Source: Trichocoleus sp. FACHB-40
GTDB lineage: Bacteria; Cyanobacteriota; Cyanobacteriia; Cyanobacteriales; FACHB-T130
Direction: 5' to 3'
Assembly: GCF_014695915.1 (NCBI RefSeq)
Contig: NZ_JACJPF010000026.1
Coordinates: 1 to 62,082, forward strand
Length of the DNA stretch: 62,082 nucleotides
Shown here: piece after piece, positions 10,127 to 19,431 of the stretch
Layout: each line of letters starts with the position of its first letter
Numbering within the stretch: the stretch's first letter is position 1
The notes under the pieces: model-generated
What the model was told of the DNA's origin: nothing
Databases searched by the model: none
The model's input: only the letters and a program-made list of their open reading frames with translations
Position numbers and translations under genes: made by a program

Positions 10127-10155
10127 ATACCCGACTTCTGTAAGAAGTCGGGTAT
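10127..10155 (+). terminator. Terminator between ccmK3 and the convergent lyase gene
   Basis: Perfect 13-bp stem (10127-10139 with 10143-10155, ATACCCGACTTCT / AGAAGTCGGGTAT) with a 3-base loop, lying between convergent genes. Confidence 0.75.
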
Positions 10156-10195
10156 TTGAAGGGCTGGTATCTCACCCCACGAAAGCCAGCGATAA

Positions 10196-10732
10196 TTAAA
10201 CCCGTTTTTCCAGATACTGACCAATCATCTGCTGTTCGCCAGCACGAGAAATGATGGTTTGGCGGGTGCGATAATTGTCACCAATCAGTTTTAATTCTTC
10301 TTCAAACACCGAGCCGTTGTACTCAGTCCGCAAGCACAAAGTTTTAGGATTGGTGAAGGAATACTGGGCTGTCACTGGCTTGGGGGTGGCAAAGCCGCGA
10401 TCGCGATACAATATTTTTCCCAAAGCACCAAATATTGTTGAACCCTTAGATTCTTTGCGGCCTGTCACTGAGTTTGTACTGTTCCATTCAACGTAAGAAC
10501 CGCAAATCATTGCCCCTGGATCTTCCATTTCGTGCATCTTGCCTAAACGCACGAGTTCGGGACAACCTTGTTCCAAAAACCGGATGGCGATCATACTTAC
10601 CATCTCTTTAGTTTCTCCATCCGGTAGCGTGTAGTAGCGTCGTTCAGAACGCCAGTTCCCTTCGGATTCCCGAAAAAAGGCTGTGATTAGGGATTCCTCG
10701 GCTGTTTGGGTAAATTGTATCAGTGATGTCAC
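10196..10732 (-). CDS. Phycobiliprotein lyase, CpcS/CpeS family
   Basis: 178 residues. The family attaches phycobilin chromophores to cysteines of phycobiliproteins in phycobilisome assembly. The lipocalin-like beta barrel begins with FFRESEGNWRSERRYYTL, the characteristic first-strand motif, and continues with a run of beta-strand segments (GSYVEWNS, GSTIFGALG, TLCLRTEYNGSVFEEEL). It starts with GTG (MTSLIQF). It is closer to the CpcS2/CpcV-like branch with RRYYTL than to CpcS1, but exact chromophore and protein specificity cannot be read here. Confidence 0.82.
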   Translation of the reverse strand: MTSLIQFTQTAEESLITAFFRESEGNWRSERRYYTLPDGETKEMVSMIAIRFLEQGCPELVRLGKMHEMEDPGAMICGSYVEWNSTNSVTGRKESKGSTIFGALGKILYRDRGFATPKPVTAQYSFTNPKTLCLRTEYNGSVFEEELKLIGDNYRTRQTIISRAGEQQMIGQYLEKRV

Positions 10733-11080
10733 CAGTACCAGTCCTCACCAAAATGAAATGAACGGTTGTGCATAGTGTCTAGTTGAAGATAAGTGATTTG
10801 TTGTAGCATTTGCTACCTCTATAACGTACTTACCCTAACTTTTTTCACCCTAGCTAGAGGCATTTGACTTATAGCTCTAGCTACTTTTACTCGCTTTTAG
10901 TTGCTAGTCGCTTTTTCTAGTTACACGTAATCTAGGTAACTCAGTTTAGTGGCACCCGATCGCATTCCTTTCTGGCACCGCCCTATGAAGAGACGACCTC
11001 TAAGCTAAAAGGCAAGTTTCTGTTAACATTCTTAATATAGCTAAAAATACCTAATCTAAGCTCTACCATCCGGAATAATG
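10733..11080. other. Intergenic region, no feature recognised
   Basis: 348 bases separating two minus-strand genes. Several short CTAGCT-containing palindromes occur but none forms a convincing terminator or RNA. Confidence 0.5.
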
Positions 11081-12538
11081 TTAAGATTCGATCAGCACTA
11101 GCTTGCGAATAGGTATTTGTGTGCTGTGGAGTTGAGTTAATAGGACAACTTTAAGTAGAAGCTTCCAGGCCGCTAGCGAAAACACAGATGGAAACGCCAT
11201 CTGTATTGCCATTAATATTTTTCCTTGTTGGAAAGAAAAAATGGCACCACGCAGTTCTAAATAAGCTTGTAAATCCTGAAGCTTAGGAATAGAAGACTTG
11301 CGCTTTTCACTGACTAACAGATAAAGGAATAAAGTATTGATATCCATCTGTTTTTGGTAAGAGCGGTTTTTGCGGGGATTGAGTAAAGCAACTGTAGCCA
11401 AAAGCTTCTGTGTAACCTGCGAAAACACAGTGTCGAAGACAAGTTTAATGGCGCTGAAAATTTTTCGTTGGTTGAAAGCTGCCATTCCACCAAATTTAAA
11501 ATTAATCGGCAATTCTTGGCTGTAGGCTGGGTTGGGTTGATAATTTTCATGGATGACGTCACCAAGCCTTTCAGAAAATAAAATTTGCTTTTTTAGATTT
11601 TTTTGTTGAGAATAAGATTGATTTTTTGATAGTAAGTGATTTCTGGTTAAAAGCTTCCAGGCAAAGGGATTTAAGACCGCCGCGCCAGCAATTTCGCAAG
11701 CAGTTAAAATCTTTTTTTGCTTAAGAGCTACCAGACTCCAATGGAGTTTTAGATAAGTTTTAATATTTTGAAATGATGGAAGATTAGCCTGATGTTCTTG
11801 ACTGACAAGAGCATAGATTTTTTCTTTCATTAAGATATTGATATCTAGCCGCCTTTGCAGGGCAGACTTTTGATTATTTCCTCCAGTCCAAATCGTGCGA
11901 TAGGCAAGACATTGATTAAGAAAAACGGCATCGCCAAATTGGGCGATTCTAATCCAAGAATCAATATCATCGCAGACATCTAAAGTAGTATCCCAACCCC
12001 CGGATTTGAGGAAAGCATCGCGACGAAAGGCAACTTGAATAGGGGTGCCAAAAGGGACAAGTTCCAGCAGCATCCCATAATGAATGTCTTCTTGAGGAAT
12101 ATAAAAAGCTTTTCCTGGGCCAGCTGGTTTGGTTATGCTGATTTCAACTTCATTGACATCAACCTGAGCAGCCTGACAAGAACAGATTACTGCGTTTGGG
12201 CACAACGCGATCGCATTGTACATCTCCTCTAAACAATTTGGTGCCAGATAGTCATCATCATCAACTGGCTTAACCCACTCACCTTGGGACAGCTGCACCC
12301 CAGCATTCATCGTTGCGGAGTGACCGAGATTCACTGAGTTGCGGTGGTAAACCAGACGTTCGTCACCTGACTCACGCAGCTTTTTCGCCAAACTGCTGAC
12401 ATAAGCTTCGGTTTCATCCGAGGAGCAGTCATCAGCAACAATTACTTCACAGGGTAATGTTTGGGCAAGAGCAGTGTCAATTGCCCGCCGCAGCAAGGAG
12501 AGACGGTTATAAGTCGTAATAACGATGCTAAATTTCAT
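11081..12538 (-). CDS. GT2 glycosyltransferase with triplicated C-terminal helical motif
   Basis: 485 residues. The N-terminal GT-A fold is clear: FSIVITTYNRLSLLRRAI (3-20), EVIVADDCSSDET (31-43), and the metal-binding acidic motif VKPVDDDDYLAP (89-100). Residues beyond about 230 are not part of the catalytic fold and contain three related segments at about 263-303, 346-386 and 427-467, spaced about 82 residues, each with a Gln/Lys-Lys/Ile patch followed by an amphipathic helix and a terminal LL (AWKLL.R.HLL, TQKLLATVALL, AWKLLLKVVLL). Probably acts in surface polysaccharide or glycolipid synthesis; acceptor and sugar unknown. Stands alone between long intergenic regions. Confidence 0.85.
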   Translation of the reverse strand: MKFSIVITTYNRLSLLRRAIDTALAQTLPCEVIVADDCSSDETEAYVSSLAKKLRESGDERLVYHRNSVNLGHSATMNAGVQLSQGEWVKPVDDDDYLAPNCLEEMYNAIALCPNAVICSCQAAQVDVNEVEISITKPAGPGKAFYIPQEDIHYGMLLELVPFGTPIQVAFRRDAFLKSGGWDTTLDVCDDIDSWIRIAQFGDAVFLNQCLAYRTIWTGGNNQKSALQRRLDINILMKEKIYALVSQEHQANLPSFQNIKTYLKLHWSLVALKQKKILTACEIAGAAVLNPFAWKLLTRNHLLSKNQSYSQQKNLKKQILFSERLGDVIHENYQPNPAYSQELPINFKFGGMAAFNQRKIFSAIKLVFDTVFSQVTQKLLATVALLNPRKNRSYQKQMDINTLFLYLLVSEKRKSSIPKLQDLQAYLELRGAIFSFQQGKILMAIQMAFPSVFSLAAWKLLLKVVLLTQLHSTQIPIRKLVLIES

Positions 12539-12641
12539 CCCAGTTCCACTTGGGATACTTCAGCTAACTTAGCCTGTCTTGATGAAAAAAGAAAACGTGG
12601 AAAGTACCAGTTTCTCAAATTTTTCAAGCCCATTTCTTTGT

Positions 12642-12669
12642 CTCGCTCCCAGACTCGCGCCTGGGAATG
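12642..12669. repeat. Degenerate copy of the CTCGTTCCCAG palindrome family
   Basis: CTCGCTCCCAG pairs with CTGGGAATG. Better preserved relatives lie at 54009-54036 and 58580-58608, each just past a gene end. Confidence 0.6.
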
Positions 12670-12795
12670 CTGTCTCTAGAGGCTTCCGCCTCCAGTTCAG
12701 TTAGAAATTATAACCCTTCGATTGATACTGAAAATGACCAAAGCAGAGCCTCTGTTTAGGCGTTCCTAGCTAGAGACTCTTAACGAGGAAGGGTA

Positions 12796-14286
12796 TTATT
12801 TACTCGGTGCAAAACATTGGGACGTGAAATTGCCATGCAACCCGTAAGGGACATGATGCTTCAAGTGCAGCCGCGCCACTGGCCCTTTATTCAAGTCGCC
12901 AGCATCCAAAATTACTACATCAGAACGGTGATGAGTGGAGTCGTAAACAAAAGCCAGCAGCCAGCCTTCATCTTCAGCTGATGTACCCGGACGGGGAACA
13001 AATACAGGTTCGCTGACAAAGCCTTGCGGTGCAACACTCCAGAGTTGACGATTGCCCGTTTCTAAATCAGCCTTGAGAATAGCTTGTAGAGGCGCATTGC
13101 CAGTAGCATTATGGGCAGCACCCATATATAGGTAGCGATACGGTCGTCCGACTCGTTCCGGATGAACGCTGGGAAACTCACAGCAACGACCTTCCAAAAG
13201 TTTACGCTGTACCGTTTTATCATTCAGATTGAGCGTAAATCGCCACATCTGCCCTGGTGCAAGTTCCTCAAACTTCACCTCACGATAATCGGAATCCGCT
13301 TCCACAGACGGAAAAGACTCATAGCAAATCGAGTCAATGCAAATCTTATCGTCTTGCTCAAAAGCATTGGCATGGTGAAAGACAAAACCAGACTGGGTTT
13401 CTAAGATTTGCACCTTGCCTTGTTGGGGGTTGCGGGGAATTACTAAAATCTTGGTGGGTTGGTCAGGCTGAAACTGCACACACTCGCCAGCACCGCGAAC
13501 TCCAAACACAAAAGGTAGGGGATTGAAGCTTACCGGGTTTTGAAAGAACAGGCAGTAGTTAGGCGTAATGGCGAAATCGTGGATAAAGGCGAAGCCAGGA
13601 ACGCTGTGAGCGTGACGCTGTACAACTTTGCCAGTCGAATCTAACTCATAGATAGTAATAGTAGTGGAAAGACCCGGTTTAATCGCAAAGTTTACCAGTG
13701 TTTCGCCGTCAATTCTGGGGTGGGCGGCGAAAGCATCACCGTTGTGTAAAACGCCATCCAGGTAATCTTTCCCAAGCGTTTCTAGAGTTTGGGGATCTAA
13801 TTGATGGGGTTCAGCGGCTTCCCACAAAGCTAAGAGTTTGTCACCCCAGTAAATTACGTTAGTGTTGGCAATGTTTTTGAGTTTCAGGTCAAAAGCATTT
13901 GCCAGCCAACCACCCGGCTTTTGGGTGCCGAAGACACCGCGATAGAGGATCTTACCAGATGCTTGTTCTTCCACATAGCCCTGTGTGCGGACAAAGCGGT
14001 TACAAAAATGGGCGCGACCGTTGGAGAAGGCAACTCTACATATCATCCCATCCCCATCAAAGGGGTGATGGATACGTTGCCCGTTTACATCCAGCAATCC
14101 AGGGCCATTCCGGAAAAGTGTCCCTTCTAATTCTGCGGGAATCTGTCCTTCAATATCATCAATCCAGTAGTCAAACTCTTGTGGCAAGGATTCATAACCT
14201 TTTTGCCACTGTTTAATGTGGTAGGGAAGTTCATCAAGCGCCTCTGTTGGCACTGGAAAACGTTCTTGAGTGGGCAAGTTCTGCAT
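12796..14286 (-). CDS. Carotenoid oxygenase (apocarotenoid cleavage dioxygenase family)
   Basis: 496 residues, RPE65/CCD family, Fe(II)-dependent oxidative cleavage of carotenoids or apocarotenoids. The four iron-binding His are visible in FAAHPRID, AFIHDFAITP, FHHANAFEQD and YGLHGNF, as in the Synechocystis apocarotenoid-15,15'-oxygenase. The N-terminal LEGTLFRNGPGLLDVNGQRI and HPFDGDGM motifs are also typical. I start at ATG 14286 (MQNLPTQERF); a TTG six codons upstream lies inside an AAAAGGC-type dispersed repeat and is unlikely. Could cleave beta-apo-carotenals to retinal; substrate range not decidable. Confidence 0.92.
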   Translation of the reverse strand: MQNLPTQERFPVPTEALDELPYHIKQWQKGYESLPQEFDYWIDDIEGQIPAELEGTLFRNGPGLLDVNGQRIHHPFDGDGMICRVAFSNGRAHFCNRFVRTQGYVEEQASGKILYRGVFGTQKPGGWLANAFDLKLKNIANTNVIYWGDKLLALWEAAEPHQLDPQTLETLGKDYLDGVLHNGDAFAAHPRIDGETLVNFAIKPGLSTTITIYELDSTGKVVQRHAHSVPGFAFIHDFAITPNYCLFFQNPVSFNPLPFVFGVRGAGECVQFQPDQPTKILVIPRNPQQGKVQILETQSGFVFHHANAFEQDDKICIDSICYESFPSVEADSDYREVKFEELAPGQMWRFTLNLNDKTVQRKLLEGRCCEFPSVHPERVGRPYRYLYMGAAHNATGNAPLQAILKADLETGNRQLWSVAPQGFVSEPVFVPRPGTSAEDEGWLLAFVYDSTHHRSDVVILDAGDLNKGPVARLHLKHHVPYGLHGNFTSQCFAPSK

Positions 14287-14392
14287 AAAAAAGGCAAAAG
14301 GCAAAAGTTAGCTTCTAGGTTGGTTTGAGCGATCGCGTCCAACGAATGTAGGATTAATCTTGGGTAAGGTTCCTCAAACCAACCTACTGAGT

Positions 14393-15850
14393 TTATTCGG
14401 CTGGTTCTTCTACTGTGGGGATGAGTTCGGGCATAAAGTCGGGAATAAAAGGTATGTCCCGATGATGATTGGGAATTGATTGGCTACGCATAACCGATGC
14501 TGTTGCAGGTTGCAAGGCTGGCACCTCTCCAGATGCTGGTGCCTCGTGGACTTTTGCTGCTGGTAGCCAACCGATTAGTGGCAGGGGCAGCAGCGTTGAT
14601 AAATTTGTAATTACTACCAGCTGCCAGAGATTTTCAAAGTTGGTTTCGGTGACACCTAGCCAATAGGTAAGGACTGCTCCTAGTTCGTGGGACAAAAGCC
14701 CTGCTAAATTTGTCACCGACATGAGAAGGGCAAATAAGGTGGCTTCTACACCAGGGGGACACAGTCGTGCTGCGAGTACCAACACGGGCATATAAGCAAT
14801 TTGTCCCATAACTGTCAAAATCAGGCTGTCTCCCAAGCTGAACCAGCGATCATCGATGCCGAGACTGCGGTTAGCATGAGTTACCAAAATCAGCATAGTC
14901 ATGCCAAGGACGGCTGATATGACAGTTGTCCAGGCGAAAATGGTACGAAAGGGAACGGCTTTGAGAAAGCGTTGGAAAATGAAAACCCCTATTAGGGAGG
15001 CGATACTGGTAACTAGGCGCACCCGTCCTAGAAACTCTGGCTCAAATCCTAGTTCGTTAGTGGTGAAGAAGAAGAAGGCGCTATCTGCCGAGGGTGTGGC
15101 TTGCCAGAGGAACAGAAAGACGGTTGGTAGCCAGATGGCTTTTTGGCTAACGGCTTGCCGTAGTTGCTTTATCTGGTGCCAGACGGTGGAAGCGTCTCTT
15201 GCCTCGCTTACGGGTTCTTCTGCAATTAACCACGCCACTGCTGACACAATTAGGGGGAAACAGCCAGTAATCGCAAATATGGTATGGTTGCCGAAGTGTT
15301 GCAGCAGCGAACCGCTGAAGTAAGCTGTTAGCAAGCCTCCGAATGATGATGCTCCCCAGCACAAAGATTGCAGGGAACCAGCTTCGCTCTGAGACTCGGC
15401 TCTGGCTCGTTCTACTACTAGGGAGTCTACAATTACGTCACTGACAGCAACCGACAGGGAGGAAAGCGCGATCGCAGCTGTTGCTGCCCAAGCTGTGTGA
15501 ACTATTGTTGCTAAACTTACCCAGGACATCGTTCCCAATATCCCCGATAAAATTAGGTAAGGTCGCCGCCTATAGCCAAAAATCGGCAAGCCATCCGAAA
15601 GAAAACCAAATAACGGCTTTACCACCCACGGGATGGCGGCAATACCCATTAAAGCTGAAACCTGAGCCGGAGAAAGCGCTAGTTCATCTTTGAGAAAAAA
15701 GCTGATTGCCAAACGCGCCAGCCCCAAGATTCCCTGCACCAAATACACTACTAAAATCGCAGTTAACTCAGGAGTAGGCTCGTGACCAAAAAACACCTTT
15801 TTCAAGAAGGAGTCTTTTTTGTGAGACATACCAGAGGTGGAAAGCTGCAT
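14393..15850 (-). CDS. Folate/biopterin (BT1/FBT) family transporter
   Basis: 485 residues, about 12 membrane helices of the major facilitator superfamily. Family marks: LVVYLVQGILGLARLAISFFLKDEL at the first helix and WVVKPLFGFLSDGLPIFGYRRRPYL between helices 2 and 3. Characterised relatives in Synechocystis and plant plastids import folates and pterins across the inner membrane; substrate here is inferred from family. A second Met eight codons in (MSHKKDSF) is an alternative start. The Pro/Glu-rich C-terminal 60 residues are cytoplasmic. It lies 106 bases upstream of the carotenoid oxygenase on the same strand. Confidence 0.88.
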   Translation of the reverse strand: MQLSTSGMSHKKDSFLKKVFFGHEPTPELTAILVVYLVQGILGLARLAISFFLKDELALSPAQVSALMGIAAIPWVVKPLFGFLSDGLPIFGYRRRPYLILSGILGTMSWVSLATIVHTAWAATAAIALSSLSVAVSDVIVDSLVVERARAESQSEAGSLQSLCWGASSFGGLLTAYFSGSLLQHFGNHTIFAITGCFPLIVSAVAWLIAEEPVSEARDASTVWHQIKQLRQAVSQKAIWLPTVFLFLWQATPSADSAFFFFTTNELGFEPEFLGRVRLVTSIASLIGVFIFQRFLKAVPFRTIFAWTTVISAVLGMTMLILVTHANRSLGIDDRWFSLGDSLILTVMGQIAYMPVLVLAARLCPPGVEATLFALLMSVTNLAGLLSHELGAVLTYWLGVTETNFENLWQLVVITNLSTLLPLPLIGWLPAAKVHEAPASGEVPALQPATASVMRSQSIPNHHRDIPFIPDFMPELIPTVEEPAE

Positions 15851-16077
15851 TGATTAAGTTATCTTAAGATATTTCAACATTTATATAATGATAGCTTCCT
15901 ATCCTGGGGGCTGTAGCGAAGTAGGGAAAGTTATAAGTTGTACGAGTGGGTGAGAAACCCGCCCCTATTGAGTTAAAAGTTATTTTTGGGAGTCCGGGAG
16001 TGAAACGAGAAATTCTCCCGATCACCCAATTTCTTGAAGTTTAGGGGCGTCGCCCATCATTCCCCAAATGCCATAAT

Positions 16078-18084
16078 GTGGTGAGCAAAAATAATTCAGA
16101 TGTAAACGGCTTTTTAGAATCCAAGATATCTGTGCTATCCAAGCTGGCTGATGACGTTAAGAGTATATTTCCAGACATTGGTGGCGTGCGAGTAGTAGCG
16201 ATCGCGTGCCTTACCGTCAGCAGCGTCATCCTAGGAGTGCGCGAAGCAGGCTGGTTACAACCCGTAGAAATTGCGGCATTTGACAAGCAGATGCGCCTGC
16301 GTCCAGATGTAAGCCCCGACCCCCGCCTGCTAATTGTTGGCATTACAGAATCCGACATCCGCGCTCAAAATCAATGGCCTTTAGCTGACCGAGTTTTGGC
16401 GCAGCTCTTGACAAAAGTGCAATCATTAGAACCAAAACTCATTGGTCTAGATATACATCGCAGCACCCCCCAAGAGCCAGGAAATGCTGAACTCAGGGCT
16501 AGACTCCAAGACCAAAACATTATCGTTATTAAAAAATTTGGTGACACAAATCTCGATTTTGTGCCGCCGCCACCGGGAATCCCCGATAAGCGCGTTGGTT
16601 TTAACGACTTTGTACTCGACCCTGATGGTGTCATCCGCCGTAACCTGTTGTTTGTCTCCGACGGTAAAAAAACTTCTTTCTCGTTTTCCCTACGTTTGGC
16701 TCTTGCCTATTTAAAGAGTCAAGGCATCTCATCGCAGCAAAGCCAGCAGAATCCTGAATATATGCAGCTAGGGTCATCGGTATTTGTCCCTATAAAGGCA
16801 GATTCTGGTGGGTATAAAAAGATTGATGATCGAGGCTACCAAGTTCTGCTCAATTACAGATCGCGGATTATTGCACGGCAAGTTACTCTTACCCAAGTAT
16901 TGCAAGGGGAAATTGACCCCAGTTGGGTAAAAGATAAGATTGTCCTAATTGGTACAACTGCACCCAGCGCTAAAGACGTTTTCGGCACTCCCTACAGCCC
17001 AGCCGAACAGCAGAACGCAAAGATGGCGGGAGTTGTGGTTCATGCGGCGCTGGTGAGCCAGTTTCTCGACGCGGCAACTGGCGCAAGACCCCTATTTGGG
17101 TTTTGGTCTGAGAGGAGGGAAGTGCTGTGGATTGTCGGCTGGACGTTGTTCGGTGCTGGCCTGGCTTGGTGGTGCCGTCATCCCCTAGTGTTGATTTTGG
17201 GCTGCGGCGTTGGTGTAGGAATTTTGTTAGGTAGCTGCTTTTATTGGTTTAGCCAGATGTCTCTCTGGGTACCTTTTTCGTCTCCAGTGCTAGGATTTAT
17301 CCTGGCTAGTGGCATAGTTATTACCTACCGCTCTTATGATGCACAGCAACAGCAAAAAATCGTCATGAAGTTGTTGGGGCAGAATACTTCGCCGGAGGTT
17401 GCTAAGGCTCTGTGGAGAGGACGCGATCGCCTACTCAAATCCGGTAAACTACCCGGTATCAAGCTAACTGCGACAATGATGTTTGCTGACATCAAAAATT
17501 TCAGCACCATCTCTGAACAAATGCCGCCAGAAGCTTTGCTGGAATGGCTAAATGAAATGCTGGATGTGTTCACCCACCAAGTGCTTAGCCACCAGGGGAT
17601 TATCAACAAGTTTACGGGCGATGGCTTTATGGCTGTGTTTGGAGTGCCAATGAATCGCGTTCACAAAGAGGAGATTGCAGAGGATGCGATTCGGTCGGTA
17701 AAATGTGCTTTAGCAATAAGCGATCGCCTAGAAGAACTGAACCAAAATTGGAAATCTCGCGGTTTGCCAGTCATTCAAATGCGACTCGGAATTTATACTG
17801 GCCCCGTCGTCGTAGGGAGTCTAGGCGGCAAAGACCGCTTGGAGTACGGTGTCATTGGCGACAGCGTTAATATTGCCTCCCGCCTTGAAAGTTGTGAAAA
17901 AGACCGGCAAGAAAGTAACTGCCGCATTCTCATCGGTCACGAAACCTTCGTTCACCTTCACGAACAGTTTCTCGTTGAATCCTGGGGGCCATTGCCACTT
18001 AAGGGTAAGCAACAAATGGTTGATGTCTATCGAGTGGTAGGACTCGACAGAGCGGGAGAGTCGGAGAGTGGAAGAAGGAAATAA
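16078..18084 (+). CDS. CHASE2-domain class III adenylate/guanylate cyclase
   Basis: 668 residues. An N-terminal membrane segment (about 42-58) leads into a CHASE2 sensor (about 60-330: FDKQMRLRPDVSPDPRLLIV, IGLDIHRS), which sits outside the cytoplasm; three further membrane helices (about 350-425) follow; then the class III cyclase domain from about 460. Metal-binding Asp are in MMFADIKNFS and KFTGDGFMAVFG, and GVIGDSVNIASRLE is the transition-state region. All catalytic elements look intact, so cyclic nucleotide production in response to an external signal is likely; adenylate is the commoner product in cyanobacteria. The start is GTG-GTG; no better ATG is nearby. Confidence 0.92.
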   Translation: MVSKNNSDVNGFLESKISVLSKLADDVKSIFPDIGGVRVVAIACLTVSSVILGVREAGWLQPVEIAAFDKQMRLRPDVSPDPRLLIVGITESDIRAQNQWPLADRVLAQLLTKVQSLEPKLIGLDIHRSTPQEPGNAELRARLQDQNIIVIKKFGDTNLDFVPPPPGIPDKRVGFNDFVLDPDGVIRRNLLFVSDGKKTSFSFSLRLALAYLKSQGISSQQSQQNPEYMQLGSSVFVPIKADSGGYKKIDDRGYQVLLNYRSRIIARQVTLTQVLQGEIDPSWVKDKIVLIGTTAPSAKDVFGTPYSPAEQQNAKMAGVVVHAALVSQFLDAATGARPLFGFWSERREVLWIVGWTLFGAGLAWWCRHPLVLILGCGVGVGILLGSCFYWFSQMSLWVPFSSPVLGFILASGIVITYRSYDAQQQQKIVMKLLGQNTSPEVAKALWRGRDRLLKSGKLPGIKLTATMMFADIKNFSTISEQMPPEALLEWLNEMLDVFTHQVLSHQGIINKFTGDGFMAVFGVPMNRVHKEEIAEDAIRSVKCALAISDRLEELNQNWKSRGLPVIQMRLGIYTGPVVVGSLGGKDRLEYGVIGDSVNIASRLESCEKDRQESNCRILIGHETFVHLHEQFLVESWGPLPLKGKQQMVDVYRVVGLDRAGESESGRRK

Positions 18085-18390
18085 ATATTAACAAAAATAT
18101 TAATTCCTTCATTGATAAATTTTGTTAGATGGGTTGAGGAACCAAACTCAGCATACAGATTATCTGAAAATTTAACATTAATTCATTAATAATTTTTGCA
18201 TTAATCTAAGCTGTGTCATAAATCGTTAAGTTTTTACTGCGATATCAGCAGTATGCTTAATTATGAAAAGCCAGTCAGTAAATAAAACGACTGCTATAAA
18301 TTGCAGTTATCATACCCTCATTAATTACCTAATTAATTGGGCATGAAATCTATAAAAGCAAAGAGATTTTTCTGAAAAAGAGGCACTTCA
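18085..18390. other. AT-rich intergenic region upstream of the stress protein gene
   Basis: 306 bases with several TTAAT runs. It presumably carries the promoter of the universal stress protein gene, but I cannot mark a convincing -35/-10 pair. Confidence 0.45.
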
Positions 18391-19242
18391 ATGATTGAAA
18401 AAATTTTATTAGCCGACTCTGGAACCGGACAATCTAAAGAAATGCTCAAGGCTTTGATGGAACTGCCTTCAATCCAACGAGCCTCAGTCAGCATATTACA
18501 CGTTGTTCCTTCCCAAGTTACCAGTGAAGCCTTGACCGAAAAATGGGAAGAAGGGGGCAGAGTTCTCGCTACTTCCATGCAGACATTGAACCTCGACCCA
18601 AGTCGCGTTTCTACCATGCTACAACAGGGCGACCCAAAGACTACAGTTTGCCAGGTAGCTGAAGACATTAATGCTGATTTAATTATTATGGGTTCGCGAG
18701 GGCTGAAGCGCCTGGAGTCCATTTTAGAAAATTCCGTCAGCCAATATGTTTTCCAGTTGTCCTCTCGTCCGATGTTGTTGGTTAAAGACGATATTTACGT
18801 CAAAAAAATTAACCGCATCATGGTAGCAATGGATGGCTCTGACTCGGCAAAACAATGCTTAAGTCTGGCTATGTTCCTGTTGCGAGATATTAAGGGAGGA
18901 ATGCTGATTTTGGCTCACGTCAATAAGGCGCGGACAGCCTTTGCTGAAGAATCACAAGCTAACCCAGAAAAAGATCCCGTCCTTGCACCAGCGATCGCAG
19001 AAGCCAAAAAACAAGGCATCGCTTACAAGTGTGTCACGGGTACTGGTAAGCCGGGGCCAGAAATCTGTCGGTTGGCAGAGGAATTGAATATCGATCTACT
19101 AATGCTAGGTTCCCCAGACCGTCGTCCCTCCATCGCCAAGGGTTTACCGGATTTGGATCGGCTGCTGGGAACTTCCCTATCCGACTATGTACGGGTTTAT
19201 GCGAATTGTCCCGTACTCCTAGGGCGCACAGCTACTGCTTAA
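18391..19242 (+). CDS. Tandem universal stress protein (two USP domains)
   Basis: 283 residues forming two USP alpha/beta domains (about 1-132 and 145-283). Each begins with a hydrophobic strand and Asp (KILLADSG; RIMVAMDGS). The ATP-binding loop normally reads G-x2-G-x9-G-S/T: domain 1 has GSRGLKRLESILENS, with Asn in place of the last Gly; domain 2 has GSPDRRPS ... LLGTSLSDYV, an altered spacing. ATP binding is therefore uncertain. Role in stress adaptation is inferred from the family. It ends at a strong terminator shared with the convergent psbM. Confidence 0.88.
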   Translation: MIEKILLADSGTGQSKEMLKALMELPSIQRASVSILHVVPSQVTSEALTEKWEEGGRVLATSMQTLNLDPSRVSTMLQQGDPKTTVCQVAEDINADLIIMGSRGLKRLESILENSVSQYVFQLSSRPMLLVKDDIYVKKINRIMVAMDGSDSAKQCLSLAMFLLRDIKGGMLILAHVNKARTAFAEESQANPEKDPVLAPAIAEAKKQGIAYKCVTGTGKPGPEICRLAEELNIDLLMLGSPDRRPSIAKGLPDLDRLLGTSLSDYVRVYANCPVLLGRTATA

Positions 19243-19263
19243 AGCGCTCGCCTAAAAAATAGC

Positions 19264-19299
19264 AAAACCCCCCTCTAGCTAAGGCTATGGGGGGATTTT
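19264..19299. terminator. Terminator between the USP gene and psbM
   Basis: AAAACCCCCC and GGGGGGATTTT pair around an inner TAGC/GCTA stem and are followed by T residues. It serves the plus-strand gene and lies beyond the stop of the convergent psbM. Confidence 0.85.
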
Positions 19300-19314
19300 G
19301 TTTTACGCAGACTA

Positions 19315-19431
19315 TTAAGGATTCTTGTTGCTTTCGCGGCTAGCAGTTTGGATGTACAGAATCAACAAGAAAACTGTGGGAACCAGCACAAACAGGATGC
19401 TGGCGACAAAACCAAGATCGTTAACTTGCAT
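19315..19431 (-). CDS. psbM: Photosystem II reaction centre protein M
   Basis: 38 residues, found by reading the minus strand by eye because it is shorter than ORF-scan limits. The translation starts [20 protein letters not shown] and continues [13 protein letters not shown], which matches PsbM almost residue for residue: one membrane helix (about 6-28) at the PSII dimer interface in the thylakoid membrane. The C-terminus continues SNKNP, a few residues past the usual end. It is monocistronic, with the USP terminator downstream and about 380 bases of non-coding DNA upstream. Confidence 0.96.
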   Translation of the reverse strand: MQVNDLGFVASILFVLVPTVFLLILYIQTASRESNKNP

